A stretch of DNA of 64,000 nt from contig NC_080717.1 in the NCBI RefSeq assembly GCF_019097595.1, positions 10,663,336 to 10,727,335 on the forward strand, written 5' to 3'. Source of the stretch: Hemibagrus wyckioides. Taxonomy: Eukaryota; Chordata; Actinopteri; Siluriformes; Bagridae. Below are positions 37,376 to 49,935 of the stretch, in pieces. The notes below the pieces were generated by a model, which ran no database searches, had not been told where the DNA came from, and saw only the letters and a program-made list of their open reading frames with translations. The first letter of the stretch is position 1. Each line of letters starts with the position of its first letter. A program made the translations under genes and the position numbers.

Positions 37376-38975
37376 TGCCATGCCAACCAACTATACTATA
37401 CAGTGACCTGTATCTACATGATTACATGCATTGTGCTGCTGATTGCATGAGGCACAGGCATTCATCCCATGTGTCTACATACATATGTACCTATTTTTGT
37501 CTATATTTTATATAGGCTTACATTTATATACTAACTGATGTGGTGGATTTCTCAGGGAAAATAATCAGGATTAGAACATTTCTCATGGATAAAGATAAGA
37601 TTAGAAATAACGATAGTAATGCTGCTGCTTTGTCACTTCTGTGTAAACTCAGCTATTCATTTTAATGGATTTTGTGTCAAGTAAAAAATGTCAGTAGAAA
37701 TAGATTGCATTTATTAATTAAGAGAAACTTTGTGGATTTCACGCAAGTGCAGCACCATTACCAGTTTGCAAACCTTAATTTTGTATCCACATCTCTAGCA
37801 TGAGCAGCGCAATGCCATAACCTGCCACTAGTCCACAATGAGGGTGGCCTTGGGCTCGGATGCCATCTTTCAGGGCCCCTCTTATAAAGAACTTAGCATT
37901 AACCATGGTGCATTCGAAAGCAAATGCTCTCCCCTCCCATCCTGGCGCATGATATCATCTGTTCTTATTTTACCTTTGTATCGGGGCTGCGCCCAGAAAA
38001 ATGATCCGCAGCACAGAGTTATTTGCAGAGCTGGATTCTGTGTTATTTTATTTCGTTGCGGAGACATAACATGCTGGGTCTCCCCTTTCACGCAGGTGGT
38101 CCACCCTGCCTCAGTCAAAGCCAGGCGGCACGCACACCCACGGCTGAGTGAAGACACAGACAGATGCATGCGAATTTAGGTAACGGTGTAGCGTTTCAAG
38201 GGCCTGCTTGGCTTGGCGGTCTTGCATAAAGATAGTGTTAATTAATATGTTTGCTTTGCCTTAAGCTCTTACAAAATAAAGTGTTCCATCTCTCGCCGAG
38301 CCACCAGTTGGTGAGGAACATTGTCTAAAACCAACATTTGTAATACAAATTAGTTTCATATGCTAGTTTCATAGAGAGACGCAGAGAGGATGGATTGTCA
38401 TGTGACCCCCAAAGCTCTTCCCCAGTAATGCTGTAGCTACATCTCTTCAGCACACTTTGAGTCACTTGGGAATTTGCTTCTTCTTCTTGTTGTTTTTTTT
38501 AACTTTCAGTTTGCTTCATTTCCTAACGTGTCTGATTAAACCTAAAGGAATGGAAGAGTGTAACTCTGACTGCATGATCTTTACCATCAACCCTGACTGT
38601 GCTCCATTTCATTATCACAGAACAGACAACTTGAACTGATTAAAATATCAGTTCTCAAATGGTCACAAATAATCCATTGGCTTTTCTTCAAAGATTTCCT
38701 CTGGGTGGCTTCTAAGAAACATAATCATGTAAATAATTAGGCCAGCAAGTTAACATATGTAATTGTGTCATTAGAATCTGGACACTGGTTATGTAAAGTG
38801 TCTTTGCGTGATCATGAGAAAGGCTCCATCTGAGCGAGAGTGTTATTCTTTCTCCAACACAGACCAGAGATTTAGCCTCAAACAGATGTTAGAAGCCCTT
38901 TGTAGGGCCCTTGGCACTTAGCCAGGCTCTACCTATCTTCACAACTATTTACATGGCAATCCAGCTGGTCACCCC
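37376..38975. other. Intergenic sequence, no gene seen
   Basis: AT-rich apart from 37990-38200, which is less AT-rich and non-repetitive (includes cacccacggctgagtgaaga). No coding exon or recognised repeat. Confidence 0.5.
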
Positions 38976-39088
<113 letters not shown>

Positions 39089-39484
39089 TTCACTCAAAAT
39101 AAGAAACAAACGTTGTAGACTATCTACAAAGGAGGTATTCCACCTTTTCGGTCCACATACTTCTGACATAATGAGCAGTTACTGCAGTCACCTAGGCCTT
39201 AAGGTGTCATCAACATTCCTGCATGTGACTGTAATTTTTACTGATTGTATCCTATACACACTCTTTCTGTTAATATGAAGGATTTTCTCAGATTCATAGC
39301 AGATTTCCCACCAGTTAACGGAATTGCTAGGTCAGATTATAAATAATAAGATTTTTTTTTAATACATCAAGTTAAATATGTTTGTTTGCTGTGACAGAAT
39401 TATGACAGACTTCTGCCTCACTTACAACCTCAGTCAAGACGCTTGGAACAGCGTTTCTGCGTCTGCATAACCCTCATTGTCTGA

Positions 39485-39500
39485 CCACTAGAGGGTGCAG
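39485..39500 (+). promoter_or_regulatory. CTCF-like motif
   Basis: CCACTAGAGGGTGCAG matches the CTCF core (CCASYAGRKGGCRS) at all but one position, T for C. It lies about 5 kb upstream of fgf16 in the gene desert. Motif match only. Confidence 0.4.
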
Positions 39501-39824
39501 AGTGGCTCTCTTTTTAAAATAAATAAATCCAAGCTCTCTGCTTGCTTTAAAACCAGGACCTGAGTTATTAGAGTATAATAAATAGATACACATTAGTTAA
39601 TGATGGTGGAAAGTTGACATATTTTTTTTAAAGGTATTCTAGAGGAACACAGTGGTGATTCTGACACCCAGCCTGTTCACACCGTTGCAGCTTTGCTCAG
39701 ATGATTTTACTCTCAGTATCTTTAATCATCTTTCACTTTACAGTCTGTCTAAAGCTTTTCCTTCTCCTGTTGCTGATTTGTAAGGTCTAATATCAGTTAT
39801 AATAAGGCTTCATTTGCTTTAGTC

Positions 39825-40065
39825 ATAGCAGTGGCTCAAGTGATTAAGGCTCTGGATTGTTGGTCAGAGGATCAGGGTTCAAGTCCCAGCACCACCAAGC
39901 TTATCTGTTGTGCATCTGAACAAGGCCCTTAACCCTACCTGCTTTATCATAGCTGCCCCTGTACTCTGACCCCAACTTCCTCAGCTGGGATATGCAAAGA
40001 AAAGAATTCCACTGTGCTGTAATGTATGTGTGGCGATAATAAAGGCTTCTTGCTCTCAGTTCTAA
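39825..40065 (+). mobile_element. tRNA-derived SINE
   Basis: Box A-like tggctcaagtgattaagg and box B-like gggttcaagtccc occur at tRNA spacing. They are followed by ccttaaccctacctgcttta, aaagaattccactgtgctgt and gataataaaggcttcttg. The body differs from the SINEs at 40783 and 47640, so it is a separate family. Confidence 0.75.
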
Positions 40066-40587
40066 ATATGAAAAAACATGAAAATACTCAAATACTGCAG
40101 CAGTAGGAATAGATATGTGGAGCACTGCATTCTCACAACTCCAGCTCCATGTTTTTGAGAAGAAACTGTGCAGAGTAAACACACGTGAACAGACAACATT
40201 CAAGAATGAACACAGACAGTAGCTCAGAAACTCTGGAGCTGTGATCCAACAACACTACCTGCTGTATCATCGTGCTCCTGATGCTATATAACATAGTTAC
40301 CAATCAATAATTACAGTTTTGGAGAAATTATGCCTTTCCTTTAACAGCTTTAGAATAATTCTTCTAAGAATTACAAACAGAAAAAATATTGACATTATTG
40401 AAGCAATCTCAGTATCCAGAAACTCAATTGTTAATGTTGACCAAATATTCCTTTGTCCTCCCTAAGCATGAGGAAAGCCAAAAAGCTTTCAACACATAAA
40501 AGACAGATGCTTTTTTGCTGATGTGAAGTAATAGATATAAAGTCAAAGGATAAACATTTATAAGCCACAGTTTCACAGTTAATAAAC

Positions 40588-41100
40588 ATGGTGGCTTAGT
40601 GGTTAGCATATTTCCCTCACATCTCTAGGGTTGAGGGCTCGATTACTGCCTCTGCCCTGTTTGTGTGGAGTTTGCAAGTTCTCCCTCTCCTTTCTGGGGT
40701 TTCCTCCGGGTCTTCTGGTGTCCTCCTCCAGAGCAAAGACATACTGCAGGATGACTGGCATCTCTAAATTGTCCATAGCGTGGGGATGTGATAGCTTAGT
40801 GGTTAAGGCATTGGGCTACTGATCAGAAATTTGAATCCCATGTCCACTAAGCTGCCACTGCTGGGGCAATGTGCAAGGCCCTTTACACTCAATTGCTCAG
40901 TTGTATAAAATGAGATAAAAATGTAAGTTGCTCTGGATAAGGGTGTCTGATGTATGACGAAATATAATAGTGTGTGAAAGGGTGTGCAGTTATGCAGTGT
41001 GATGGGTTGGCATCCTATACATGGTGTCCCCCACCTTGTGGCCTGAGTCTCCTGGGATGGACTCCAGGCTCTCTGTGATCCTCTGCAGGATAAGATGTAC
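40588..41100 (+). mobile_element. Retroposon with conserved tail, interrupted by a younger SINE
   Basis: The first part, 40588-40782, has ggtggcttagtggttagcat, gggttgagggctcgattac (box B-like) and ggtttcctccgggtcttctg. It resumes at 40967 with atagtgtgtgaaagggtgtg, gatgggttggcatcc, cctgggatggactccaggct and ctgcaggataa. The break lies exactly where a second SINE is inserted, and the two halves join smoothly when that is removed. Related copies occur elsewhere in this window in both orientations. Confidence 0.75.
40783..40966 (+). mobile_element. SINE nested inside the retroposon at 40588-41100
   Basis: tRNA-like head atagcttagtggttaaggca and box B-like agaaatttgaatccc, then cactaagctgccactgctgg, ctcaattgctcagttgtata and gttgctctggataagggtg. 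It is flanked by atagcgtg (40775-40782) and atagtgtg (40967-40974), an 8-bp target-site duplication with one later substitution. Same family as 47640-47835. Confidence 0.8.
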
Positions 41101-41404
41101 AGAAAACATATGGAAGGAAAAAAAAATTAAATGCTTACCATGGACAGAGTACAGTACAGAGAATAGTGAATATAAAAACAGGACAGTTTCACAAATCTTG
41201 CAAGCCTCTAGTAGTGTGTTCTTTTGTCCAGTGTACATTATCAGCGTATGTAACAAAAATGGTGTACATGCTGATGGAACATTGATGCTTTTGTGGCTCT
41301 TGTGAAAACTGATCACCTCAAAGCCTGGTTACCTCTACCAGGAGGTTCAGACTTGTTCCTAGCTGGATAATGATCCTAACATTAGGATTTGAATAAACAC
41401 AGAA

Positions 41405-41640
41405 ATGATTGCATAACAACAAAAATGCAGCCCCTGTGCTCAGGTTACTCTCTGTGTGGAGTTTCATGTGTTCCTGTGTTCATCTGGGTTTCGTTCCAAC
41501 ATCACAAAACATGGCAGTAGGTCAAATATATGCAGCTAAATTGCTGTAGGTGTTTGTATGTGTGTGTGTGTGCTCCAGGGTGTATTCCTGCCTCATGCCC
41601 AGTGTTAAGCTCGAAAAAGGCTTTAACTAAACATGCTATT
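41405..41640 (+). mobile_element. Decayed retroposon 3' half
   Basis: Contains gtgtggagtttcatgtgttc, a stretch like ctgggtttc, then ccagggtgtattcctgcctc and atgcccagtgtt, in the order found in the 40588 element, but with many changes and a short TG run inside. Confidence 0.6.
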
Positions 41641-42793
41641 TCATATATCTACTTGTTTTCATCAAGGGCACTAGTATATTGGATTTTTATTGTATGTCCT
41701 GGATGGCATTTTGTCTAGTATTACAGTTCCATTGCCACAGAAGGTGTTAGATCATTTCTAGTCTTTCCACATTTTGTGCCACATCGTTCACAATCAAAAG
41801 CTGTTGAGGAGGAGCGCTGACATATTATTGCTCTTTAGGATTACTCTTAACAACCTGTCAAGGTGGGGAAACGTTGGCAGCTTGAGTGCAGATTCTTATT
41901 TTAGAGACACAAACACTTGTGGCAGGTGCCCTGTGGTCCTTTGGCATACAAAAAGAAAAACACCAAAGCAAGTTGAACATGTTGTTCTCCACAAAGTAAT
42001 CATTCTGCTAAACAGATGTAGAAAGGTACCATAAACAACTTTTTTTCCTTGTTAGTAGACTAAAAGTGAATTGCCAAATTTCCAAAATATCCTGAATCTT
42101 TCAAAGACTGTATCGTTCTGATGGACTAGCATAGAGCAGATGTGTCACTTTTACCTCAATCATAAATTGCTCTCAAGGTTTGGAAATCAGTATAACATCT
42201 GATCAGTTTAGCAGGATTTCAGTGCAGTCCTTCATGTTCTTCTACATTATACAGCAGCATACATGTTCAGTATGGATTTGGGCAGTGACACCACTTTAAC
42301 ATATATTAAAAGCACTCTCTGGATACCAGAAAGGAAAACCACATGGACCACAGACTAAAGTGTCTAGCAATAACAGTGACTGAACAAGTTAAACCTCTTC
42401 AAGATTTTTACACAAGTCCACACACACTGACTTGCTGCTAACAGTCTTTTACAAAATGACTGAAAATGACCTGTTTTGGCTAAAGTGTGACTCCGATGTT
42501 TACAGGCGGACTTGTTTACATTTTGACTTAATTTAAGTGTTATTTTGGAGTACACTCTCTCCAGTGCATGCACATGATGATCTTAGAGCTCTTGGTTGTG
42601 TCCTATTTCACTGATGCTTCATTTTCAGTTGCATTTACAAATCACTGTCACAAAGCTAGCCAGATATGGACATGGATAAGGCTAAATGGCTGCATGCAAT
42701 TAACCTTGTCAAGTGAAAATCTGACCTCAAGTATCAGAAATGAAATTCCTTTTACTATATCATTCATGCAGAGATAATGAATCATCTTGTAGG

Positions 42794-43243
42794 GGTGTAA
42801 CACAATGCCACTATCTGTATCTGCAAGTAAGTAGTGCTACAAATATCAATTTCTGTAGCTGCATTTAGATTTAAACCCTAAACTGGTGTGTGCTAAGCAG
42901 GACTTTTAAACCACCATGAATCCAGAAACACTGAGAAACCCTCATCCTTGTCAGCATGACATGTACATTCTGGCTCTGATAGCTCCACAACTGTAGCTAA
43001 TATTATTGTTTGTACCCACCCACAATATTCTACCTCCTAAAGTATAAAAATATTCGTACCTGATTTAAATCACCATGACCCAGACCAGGCAGTTCCTAAG
43101 GATGAAGGGACTCTTTAATGAAGGGTGTTAATAAACATGGCCTTCGATTGCCATTTGAGCTTTATAATGTATGTCAATCTTGCATCTTTCCTTCTCTTGC
43201 GCCTCCTGTTTTTGTGTTTGTTTCTGTTTAGAACACATTACGT
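42794..43243 (+). repeat. Unnamed dispersed element, copy B
   Basis: Shares, in order, gtgtaacacaatgccac, ggcagttcctaaggatga, tgttaataaacatggcctt and tctgtttagaacac with copy A at 15343-16320. It lacks the central insertion present in copy A. Family unknown. Confidence 0.5.
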
Positions 43244-43319
43244 AACCATCATTTTAGGGTTTGGGAGACATTTCTTCTGTGTTAGGTATCGAAAGAAATA
43301 TGAAGCCAATATAATATTG

Positions 43320-43665
43320 AAATCAAATCCATCCATTCAACCGTCCATCCATCTGTCCATGCAACTGTCCGTCCATGCGTCTGTCCATCCATCCATCCAT
43401 CCATCCATCCATCCATTTAATCCATCAATCCATCCAACCATCCTCTGTACAGATTATTCTACACACAGTCACAGGGAATCTGCAGTCTAAGGACTCAGGG
43501 CACAAGGTGTGGGACCTCCTGGACAGGGTGATGACCCATCGAAGGGCACAGTCACACACACTCTCCCACTACAGACAATTTAGAAATGAAATCCACCTAC
43601 AACACATGTGTTTGGACTGAGGAGTAAAATTGGATTACCCATAGGAAACCATGAAGCACTATTGT
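43320..43665 (-). mobile_element. Retroposon copy, minus orientation, with CCAT tail
   Basis: The segment ggactcagggcacaaggtgt, then ccatcgaagggcacagtcac, acagacaatttagaaatg and caacacatgtgtttggactg is the reverse complement of the family seen at 40588. Its 3' end corresponds to the CCAT-repeat side (43330-43434). Confidence 0.7.
43385..43434. repeat. (CCAT)n microsatellite
   Basis: About ten CCAT units with minor changes, at the 3' tail of the minus-strand retroposon. It probably grew from the ATGG-type tail of that element. Confidence 0.93.
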
Positions 43666-46600
43666 GATCATTTATTTTGCACCAAATCATATAAACTATT
43701 TCGCAAATGTAACTTTATCCTATAAAGAAGTAAACAGTGTCATCTCTCTAATATGTGCCTGCCCCTGCCTTACCACTCCCTGTAAGAAAACCTAGACACA
43801 TCCCTGGGATATTTTCCTTAGTCGCTTCTCAGAAATGGTCAAGAAATGTGATTTAAGAGATATTGGAGAACAGAGGATATATTTTACTGTAAATGGTTGT
43901 GATTAGAGAGCTGGATAAAAAAAAAAAACAACAACCAAGTGATAGATTGTGTGATAGATAGTGATAGATTAGTGATACATAGAGTCTTTATCTAACCAGG
44001 CCTAAGAGTCATGATATAATTGTCGATGTTGAATCTGTGTAGTCAAATCCAGTTCTTTACTCTTGCTGCTTAGAAGTCTCTCACTCTGTTTTTTGTGAAA
44101 AAGACAGAAAAACCTGTCAGCCAGATGTTTTTGCTGTAATGAACAAAGTGAAGGGGTGAAGTAAGCGTTTTGATGAGAAAATTCTCAGAGAGAAATTAAT
44201 CGTGGACATGACTTTCCATGACCAAAGCTGTTGTTTTATATGCCAAATGATTTATGTCTCAGTTGATTTACACGCCATCTATTCTGTACAGCTGGGATGG
44301 TACTATTAATGAAATTCCTGGATGTCTAGTTTTTTTCTTTTTTCTTTCTTTGCTCTGATTTTTTGCGGTTTGAATTGTGCACACCTCATATTCAAAGTCC
44401 CTGCATGTACAATGTCTCGTTTTCAGACAGTGAACAGTGCTTAGTAACACTACTATAAGCACATATCAAAAAGACTTCACCCCTTAAACACAACATTAAC
44501 AACGCTGTCAAACATTGTAATGTCCCACGCCAAACGTTTCAAATTAGCTACATGGTCTTGTGCCATAATTATAAAAGGATTCTCACATGAAATTACTCTG
44601 AAGAACTACAAAAGTGTTTAGCAGTATTTCTGATCTCAGTGAGCGTGGAACATATGGTTAGCATTTTGGAAAGGCGCTCGTTTTACCAGGCAGAGCAGAC
44701 TGATTCCTCGGGCTGTGCTATGTTACGACAGGTTCCCTAAACAGGATGAGATTTTTATGCCTGATAAATGGAGGACTCTGTGTCCAAATCTAAAAGAGCT
44801 GATACTGTATCTCCCGCAGAGTCATGCCAATGTATGGAGTAAACAAATTTTTTTTTTCTGGCAAAGCAAAGATCTCCTAGCTCGGCACCGAAGTGGCCCC
44901 CTGAATTTCTTGTCCAGGATTTGGCTGTATTTTGTCATGTGGTAGGAAGGCTTTCCCATGGTTTCTATCCAAATAATTTTGCTTGATCACAGCGGGCATC
45001 TACATATTGGATGCCTTGCTTGCAGTGTTCAGCAAAAAACTCATCCATCACGAGTGTCACAGGCAAAATTCGACACAGAGTAATGTATAGGTAACAGAGC
45101 AAAGTTAGATCATCTGGCTGATGCGGTGAAAAAAAGGAAAAAATCTTACGAGAAAATGGATGATCGGCTATTTCAACACCCTCGAGAACTTTCTGTTTAA
45201 GATATTCTCAGACACGGCTTGGGTGACACTGATTCGCTTATACAGTATGTACATATACACTGAGAGCTTGTGAACTTTTTGAACAGTCAGAAATCCTGGC
45301 CTATGCAGGGAAGCTAATACAAACTGAGTTGAGTTTTTCATAGACGTATTTGGGTGCTACACAGCAGTCTAATTAGATGTGGAAAAAGTGGAACTTAAAT
45401 GGAAGCTTTGCATCTCTCTCCGTGTCTTTAGTGGGGCTTTAAAGGGTTTGGGCCTTATGCAAGGTTCACTGTTCGCACCATAAAAGGTTCCCTTAGGAGC
45501 CTCCAGTGCCAGAGTTGAAAATGCCACAGCCATTTGTCACAGACGAAGGTTCACTTTACAGGCAAACTGACTGAGAGCATCTTGGCTGGATGTGGCCTCA
45601 GACTAAGACAACAGACTCGACGCATTTCTTCACTTCAGGATCTTCTTGCTCACGCTCAAGCCTCTCTCTTCTGAGTTCATTTCATTCTGTAAACACTCAT
45701 CAGCTTAATATTGGTCAGTGTCCATGTATAACATGCTTCATCTTTCACCCCAAGCTACCATATGTAAATGTGGGGGAGATTTCTCTGTATTCCACATGAA
45801 TAAGCAGTGAGAAGTGGAAAAAAAGGAGCTAAAATGAATGAATGACCTGCATGTGAATCAACAATTAATAGCCAGAAGGATAGATTACAGATTGCCGTTA
45901 GTACCTGATGTACTGATAATATGGATCACTGTGTGCTTTTTAAAGTTGCAAAAACTTGGCAATAAAGGAGGACTGCATGGTGGCTGAAATAAAACACAAG
46001 GATCTTTCATGTACAGTGTAAGTCAAGCAAAATTCGATTCTGCATATGTTACTGGAATTGTTTTAAATCATATCCTTTATAAAAACAGAATAATGTTCTA
46101 GAGAATAGCCGATATAACAGCCTACATGTACTTCCTGGTAGACTCTGAACATGCTGTAGGCATTTCTTTGACTGTTGAAACAAGTAGAAACAATAAAAGG
46201 AGCCTTTAGAACATTTTCATTCTTACTGCATGCATAGAAACACGAAAGCAAAAAAAATTCCCAGTTAAAGTGAAAAACAAATGATTTTACATCACATGGA
46301 CTAAATTGAAATGAGTTAATGCTAACCACATAGCATATTGCATGTACCTTATGGACTTAATTTAACTTTTTTGTTCTTCATGTGTGTTTTGGTTTTCATT
46401 CCTTGGTCAGATGAGATGGATGTAGATTTGAAATGAATGACTTCCTCAGAGTGGAGTGATGGAGCTGGTGGGGAAGATGGTTCCCTCAAAGTACTGAGAG
46501 TTGGGTGGTCCATCCTTCAGCAGCCAGATTTGGAGGAAGGGGGAGGCCTGAGAAACACAGGCCACCTCATATCACTTTCAAAGAGTGAAACCTAAACTCC

Positions 46601-47639
46601 CCCCAGAGCCTCTCACTCGTCCCTCAAGTCTGACAAAGACACCTGTTGTTTGATTTTGAGGAAGCAGTGCTGAATTGAGTGGCCTGTTCACGAGAAAATG
46701 TAATATTTAGTAACGCCGGTTCGAGTGCAAACAAATCTCCTTGATAAGATGTCTTCCAGGTGAACTAATGGATTGGGCTTCATAGCTGCTTTTTCTGTCA
46801 GAAGATTTTGGAGTCATACCCGAGCCTCTGTTTGCTTTTGATTTTGAAATTGGTGCATGTGTGTGTTGGTTCTGTTCTCCTTCATTTTGCTGTCATTACA
46901 AAAATCATTTCCTCAAATGGGTTCTGATGTATTGGCAATGTTATCCTCTACTAATGTTACACCTGTTTGTACAAAGAAACAACCCCAATAACTTTAAGAG
47001 TTGTCAGGAGTGTGAAACGATGCCGATAGAAACATCAAATTGTATGAGACAATGCTGTGATCTAGACAGTGAATGAGTTCTCCTGCTATTCGTTGGGGTG
47101 GTCTTGTGACAGTGAAATCAGGTATAAACAAGGCCCTTTTCTTTTATTTTTGTTACGTCATACTGCTCTAGTGTGCCATTTAAAGCCTATCAATAATGTG
47201 TTGGTTTGCAGTTTGCATGTTTTATCTCTTGTGCAAGACCCAGTCCAAACACACATATTTCATTTCCTTAGAAGAGAACTTGCCTAAAAGGAAAATAAAT
47301 GTTGTTGATAATGAAGGAGAGAAGTGAAGCATATGAGATCATGATAACTGCTGCCCACCAGCTTGTAAACACTGTTGATGTTAGATGATGTTATGAAGAT
47401 GTTAGCACTTGGAAAAAATGTTTTCAATAGAGTTTTCCGGGCTGGTGTCATGTAGTCTGTTATCTAGCTTTTGAAAGTTCAATGGAGAAGACATGTGTTG
47501 CTCGAGGTAGCCATAGCAGATGAGTAGTGGAGCTTTCCAGACTGTCACAAAAAAGTAAGGTATAAAACACAGAAGTGCATGCAGTCATAGATGTGTGATT
47601 AACAACAGGGTGGTGTGAAAGCAGCCCAACATTAAGCAG
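43666..47639. other. Intergenic sequence with enhancer-like blocks
   Basis: No coding exon found. Blocks 44640-44720, 44930-45080, 45380-45600 and 46420-46690 are non-repetitive and less AT-rich than average, and could be conserved non-coding DNA. The rest is AT-rich and featureless to my reading. Confidence 0.4.
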
Positions 47640-47835
47640 TGTTACTAGGTGGTGGAAGTGGTAGATTAGTGGTTATGGTGACTCCTCAGGGGAAGCTTGT
47701 GAGTTTGAATTCCAGTTTCACCAAGCTGCCACTGCTGGGCCCTTAACCCTCAATTTGCTCAGTTGTATTAAAAATGACATCAAATGTAAGTTGCTCTGGA
47801 TAAGGGCATCTGCCAAATGGCAGAAATGTAAATGT
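47640..47835 (+). mobile_element. tRNA-derived SINE
   Basis: Head agtggtagattagtggttat, box B-like gagtttgaattccag, then accaagctgccactgctggg, cccttaaccctcaatttgct and gttgctctggataagggcat. Same family as the nested SINE at 40783-40966. Confidence 0.75.
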
Positions 47836-48304
47836 TATTTCCTATAATGATGCCCTGAAATGTTCTATTCCTCTTATACACCAGCAGTTTGCCATCACTA
47901 ACAAAATCATACTGTAAGTTTGTTTACTATGTTAGCTTTACCTCGGTACAAAGCACTGGCACAAGTGCCTACTTCCAAAAATGCAAAATAGGTGTCACTT
48001 CACAGAAAAATAATCAATGATTGCACAGTTTTATAAAGGTGTTACTATAGTAACAAGAACATATTATAGTAAGTGCACTGACATAAGCATATGATTTGAT
48101 TAACAGCTGTATAGCTGTCAGTACTGTCTGAGCTGCTAGAAAAAATGAATCCAGACCTTCCGACCAATTAGAATGAAGAATTTGACAGCTTGGATATGAG
48201 AGTAAGGGAAAGAACAGCAAGAGTAACGTAACATAAATCATTTAACATAACAAATCTACCTAAATGATGTGGTGTGTAGGTAATGATATATATATATATA
48301 TATA

Positions 48305-48783
48305 ATATTGCCAAAAGTTTTGGGACATTTTCCTTTATATGGACATGAATTTAATATGGAGTTGGCCCGAATTTTGCTGCTGTAACAGATTCAACTCTTC
48401 TGGGAAGGCTTTCCACAAGGTTTCGGAGTGTGTATGGGAATTTTTGACCATTCCAGCAGTCTCCACTCTAATTTTAGTTCTATCAGGTTGAGGTCAGGAC
48501 TCTGTGCAGGCCAGTCAAGTTCCTCCACACCAAACTCACTCATCCATGTCTTTATGGACCTTGCTTTGTGCACTGGTGTACAGTCATGTTGGAACAGGAA
48601 GGGGTCATCCCCAAACTGTTCCCACAAAGTTGCGAGCATGAACTTGTCCAAAATGTCTTGGCATGGTGAAGCATTAAGAGTTCCTTTCACTAGAACTAAG
48701 AGGCCAAGCCCAACCCCTGAAAAACAACACCTGAATTCAATGATTTGGAGGGGTGTCCCAAAACTTTTGGCAATATAGTGTAA
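48305..48783 (-). mobile_element. Tc1/mariner element, internally deleted, both terminal repeats present
   Basis: Left end atattgccaaaagttttggg (48305 on) and right end cccaaaacttttggcaatat (48757-48776) are inverted repeats of at least 20 nt, next to TA dinucleotides. The minus strand encodes the 3' half of a Tc1 transposase: DDPFLFQHDCTPVHKARS, WPAQSPDLNLIE (second Asp and the Glu/Asp region of the DDE triad), then WRLLEWSKIP. The N-terminal DNA-binding half and the first catalytic Asp are missing. The remaining frame is open for about 130 codons, but without the missing half it cannot be active. Confidence 0.85.
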
Positions 48784-49555
48784 ATATAAACACACTGTTA
48801 ACTATTAATATTTTTTATTTTTTAAAAAATAGATAACATTTCTCTTTTTGAAATGTAGCCTTTTAACGGCTTCTGTTCATTGTAACATCAGAAGCACTGG
48901 TCAGATATACACAGACTGATTCCAGTCAAGCTGATTGAAGAATCACATTAAGCCGTTTGAATTTACATGAAGGCATTATTAACATATAATTACTGCTAAT
49001 GACTGTGTCATCGAGTTGACTGGGTACTCCTGTCAGACAATGACCTTAATGAGTTCTAGGAATGGACGTTGGAATGGCATATTGTAATGATGAGCTAACA
49101 GCGTGAGTCAGGGTGAAACTATGACTTTGAGTAGCCTGCATGCATGTAGGCGTATGATCTGTACTTCCATTCGGGAAGCAACCGTTAATTCCCAGCAGCG
49201 CTGATGTATTTTCCACTCTCTATGGAAGTGAACCTCAAACAGAATGACCCAATGGAAAGGAAGATCAGAGAGCATAGATATGATGGAAACCTCCACATTA
49301 ATGAAAAAAAGAGATGGGGAAACAGGTAGTATTATATAGTCCACATCAGGGGTAGTGATGAAAAAAAGAAGCCATTCATGATGGAACAAAGACCAGCTCC
49401 AGACACTGAAGCACATGCTTACCTTACTCAGACAGAATGTGGTATGTAAGGTGAAATTTAGTTTTCAATCCAACAAAAACATTGTCTCCTCAAAATGAGG
49501 ATTACTCTTACTTAATCTTGGAAAGTATCCCAAACATATTATTTGGTTTAAAAAA

Positions 49556-49617
49556 AAAAAAGGAGCAGCGATCCACTGCCATCTGTGACTGGCAGCCAAG
49601 GGTGTAAAATTGGCCGT

Positions 49618-49653
<36 letters not shown>

Positions 49654-49935
49654 TCTCTCTATCTTGATCTATCTCTATCTGCCACTAGCCAATCATTGGC
49701 GTCTTTGAGCTCACAGGGTAGATAACGCTTTCCTCCGAATGTGTTAAACTGCTCTGTGATACAGCATGAGCAACACTTCGAAAAGATGCGGTTGGCTGCC
49801 TTCAAGTGTCTTGGAGGACACCCATGTTAGCCTTCACCCTACCTGGCTGGTAGCTGTTATATGTGAGTGGAGTGCAGGCGGGTGGGTGGGAAGAACTGGC
49901 AGGGGACCAAATTGGGGAGAAAATAGCGTAAAAAG
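49556..49935 (+). mobile_element. tRNA-derived SINE, long copy with internal microsatellite
   Basis: Order of blocks: gcagcgatccactgccatct, gtgactggcagccaagggtg, a CT microsatellite, tagccaatcattggcgtctt, gataacgctttcctccgaat, cttggaggacacccatgtta, gccttcaccctacctggctg and accaaattggggagaaaata. It matches the decayed copy at 10665-10880. Confidence 0.7.
49620..49652. repeat. (TC)n microsatellite inside a SINE
   Basis: About 16 TC units at a place where the related SINE at 10665 has only short pyrimidine-rich sequence. Confidence 0.95.

Noticed and set aside
39825..40860. tRNA genes
   Set aside because: The box A and box B sequences belong to SINE heads. The cloverleaf is degenerate and is followed by SINE bodies.
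43385..43434. CRISPR-like regular repeat
   Set aside because: It is a simple CCAT microsatellite without spacers, in a eukaryotic genome.
44715..44945. Possible 76-codon gene on the plus strand
   Set aside because: No recognised motif, no splice-supported neighbours, and a T-homopolymer inside. It was kept only as part of an enhancer-like block.
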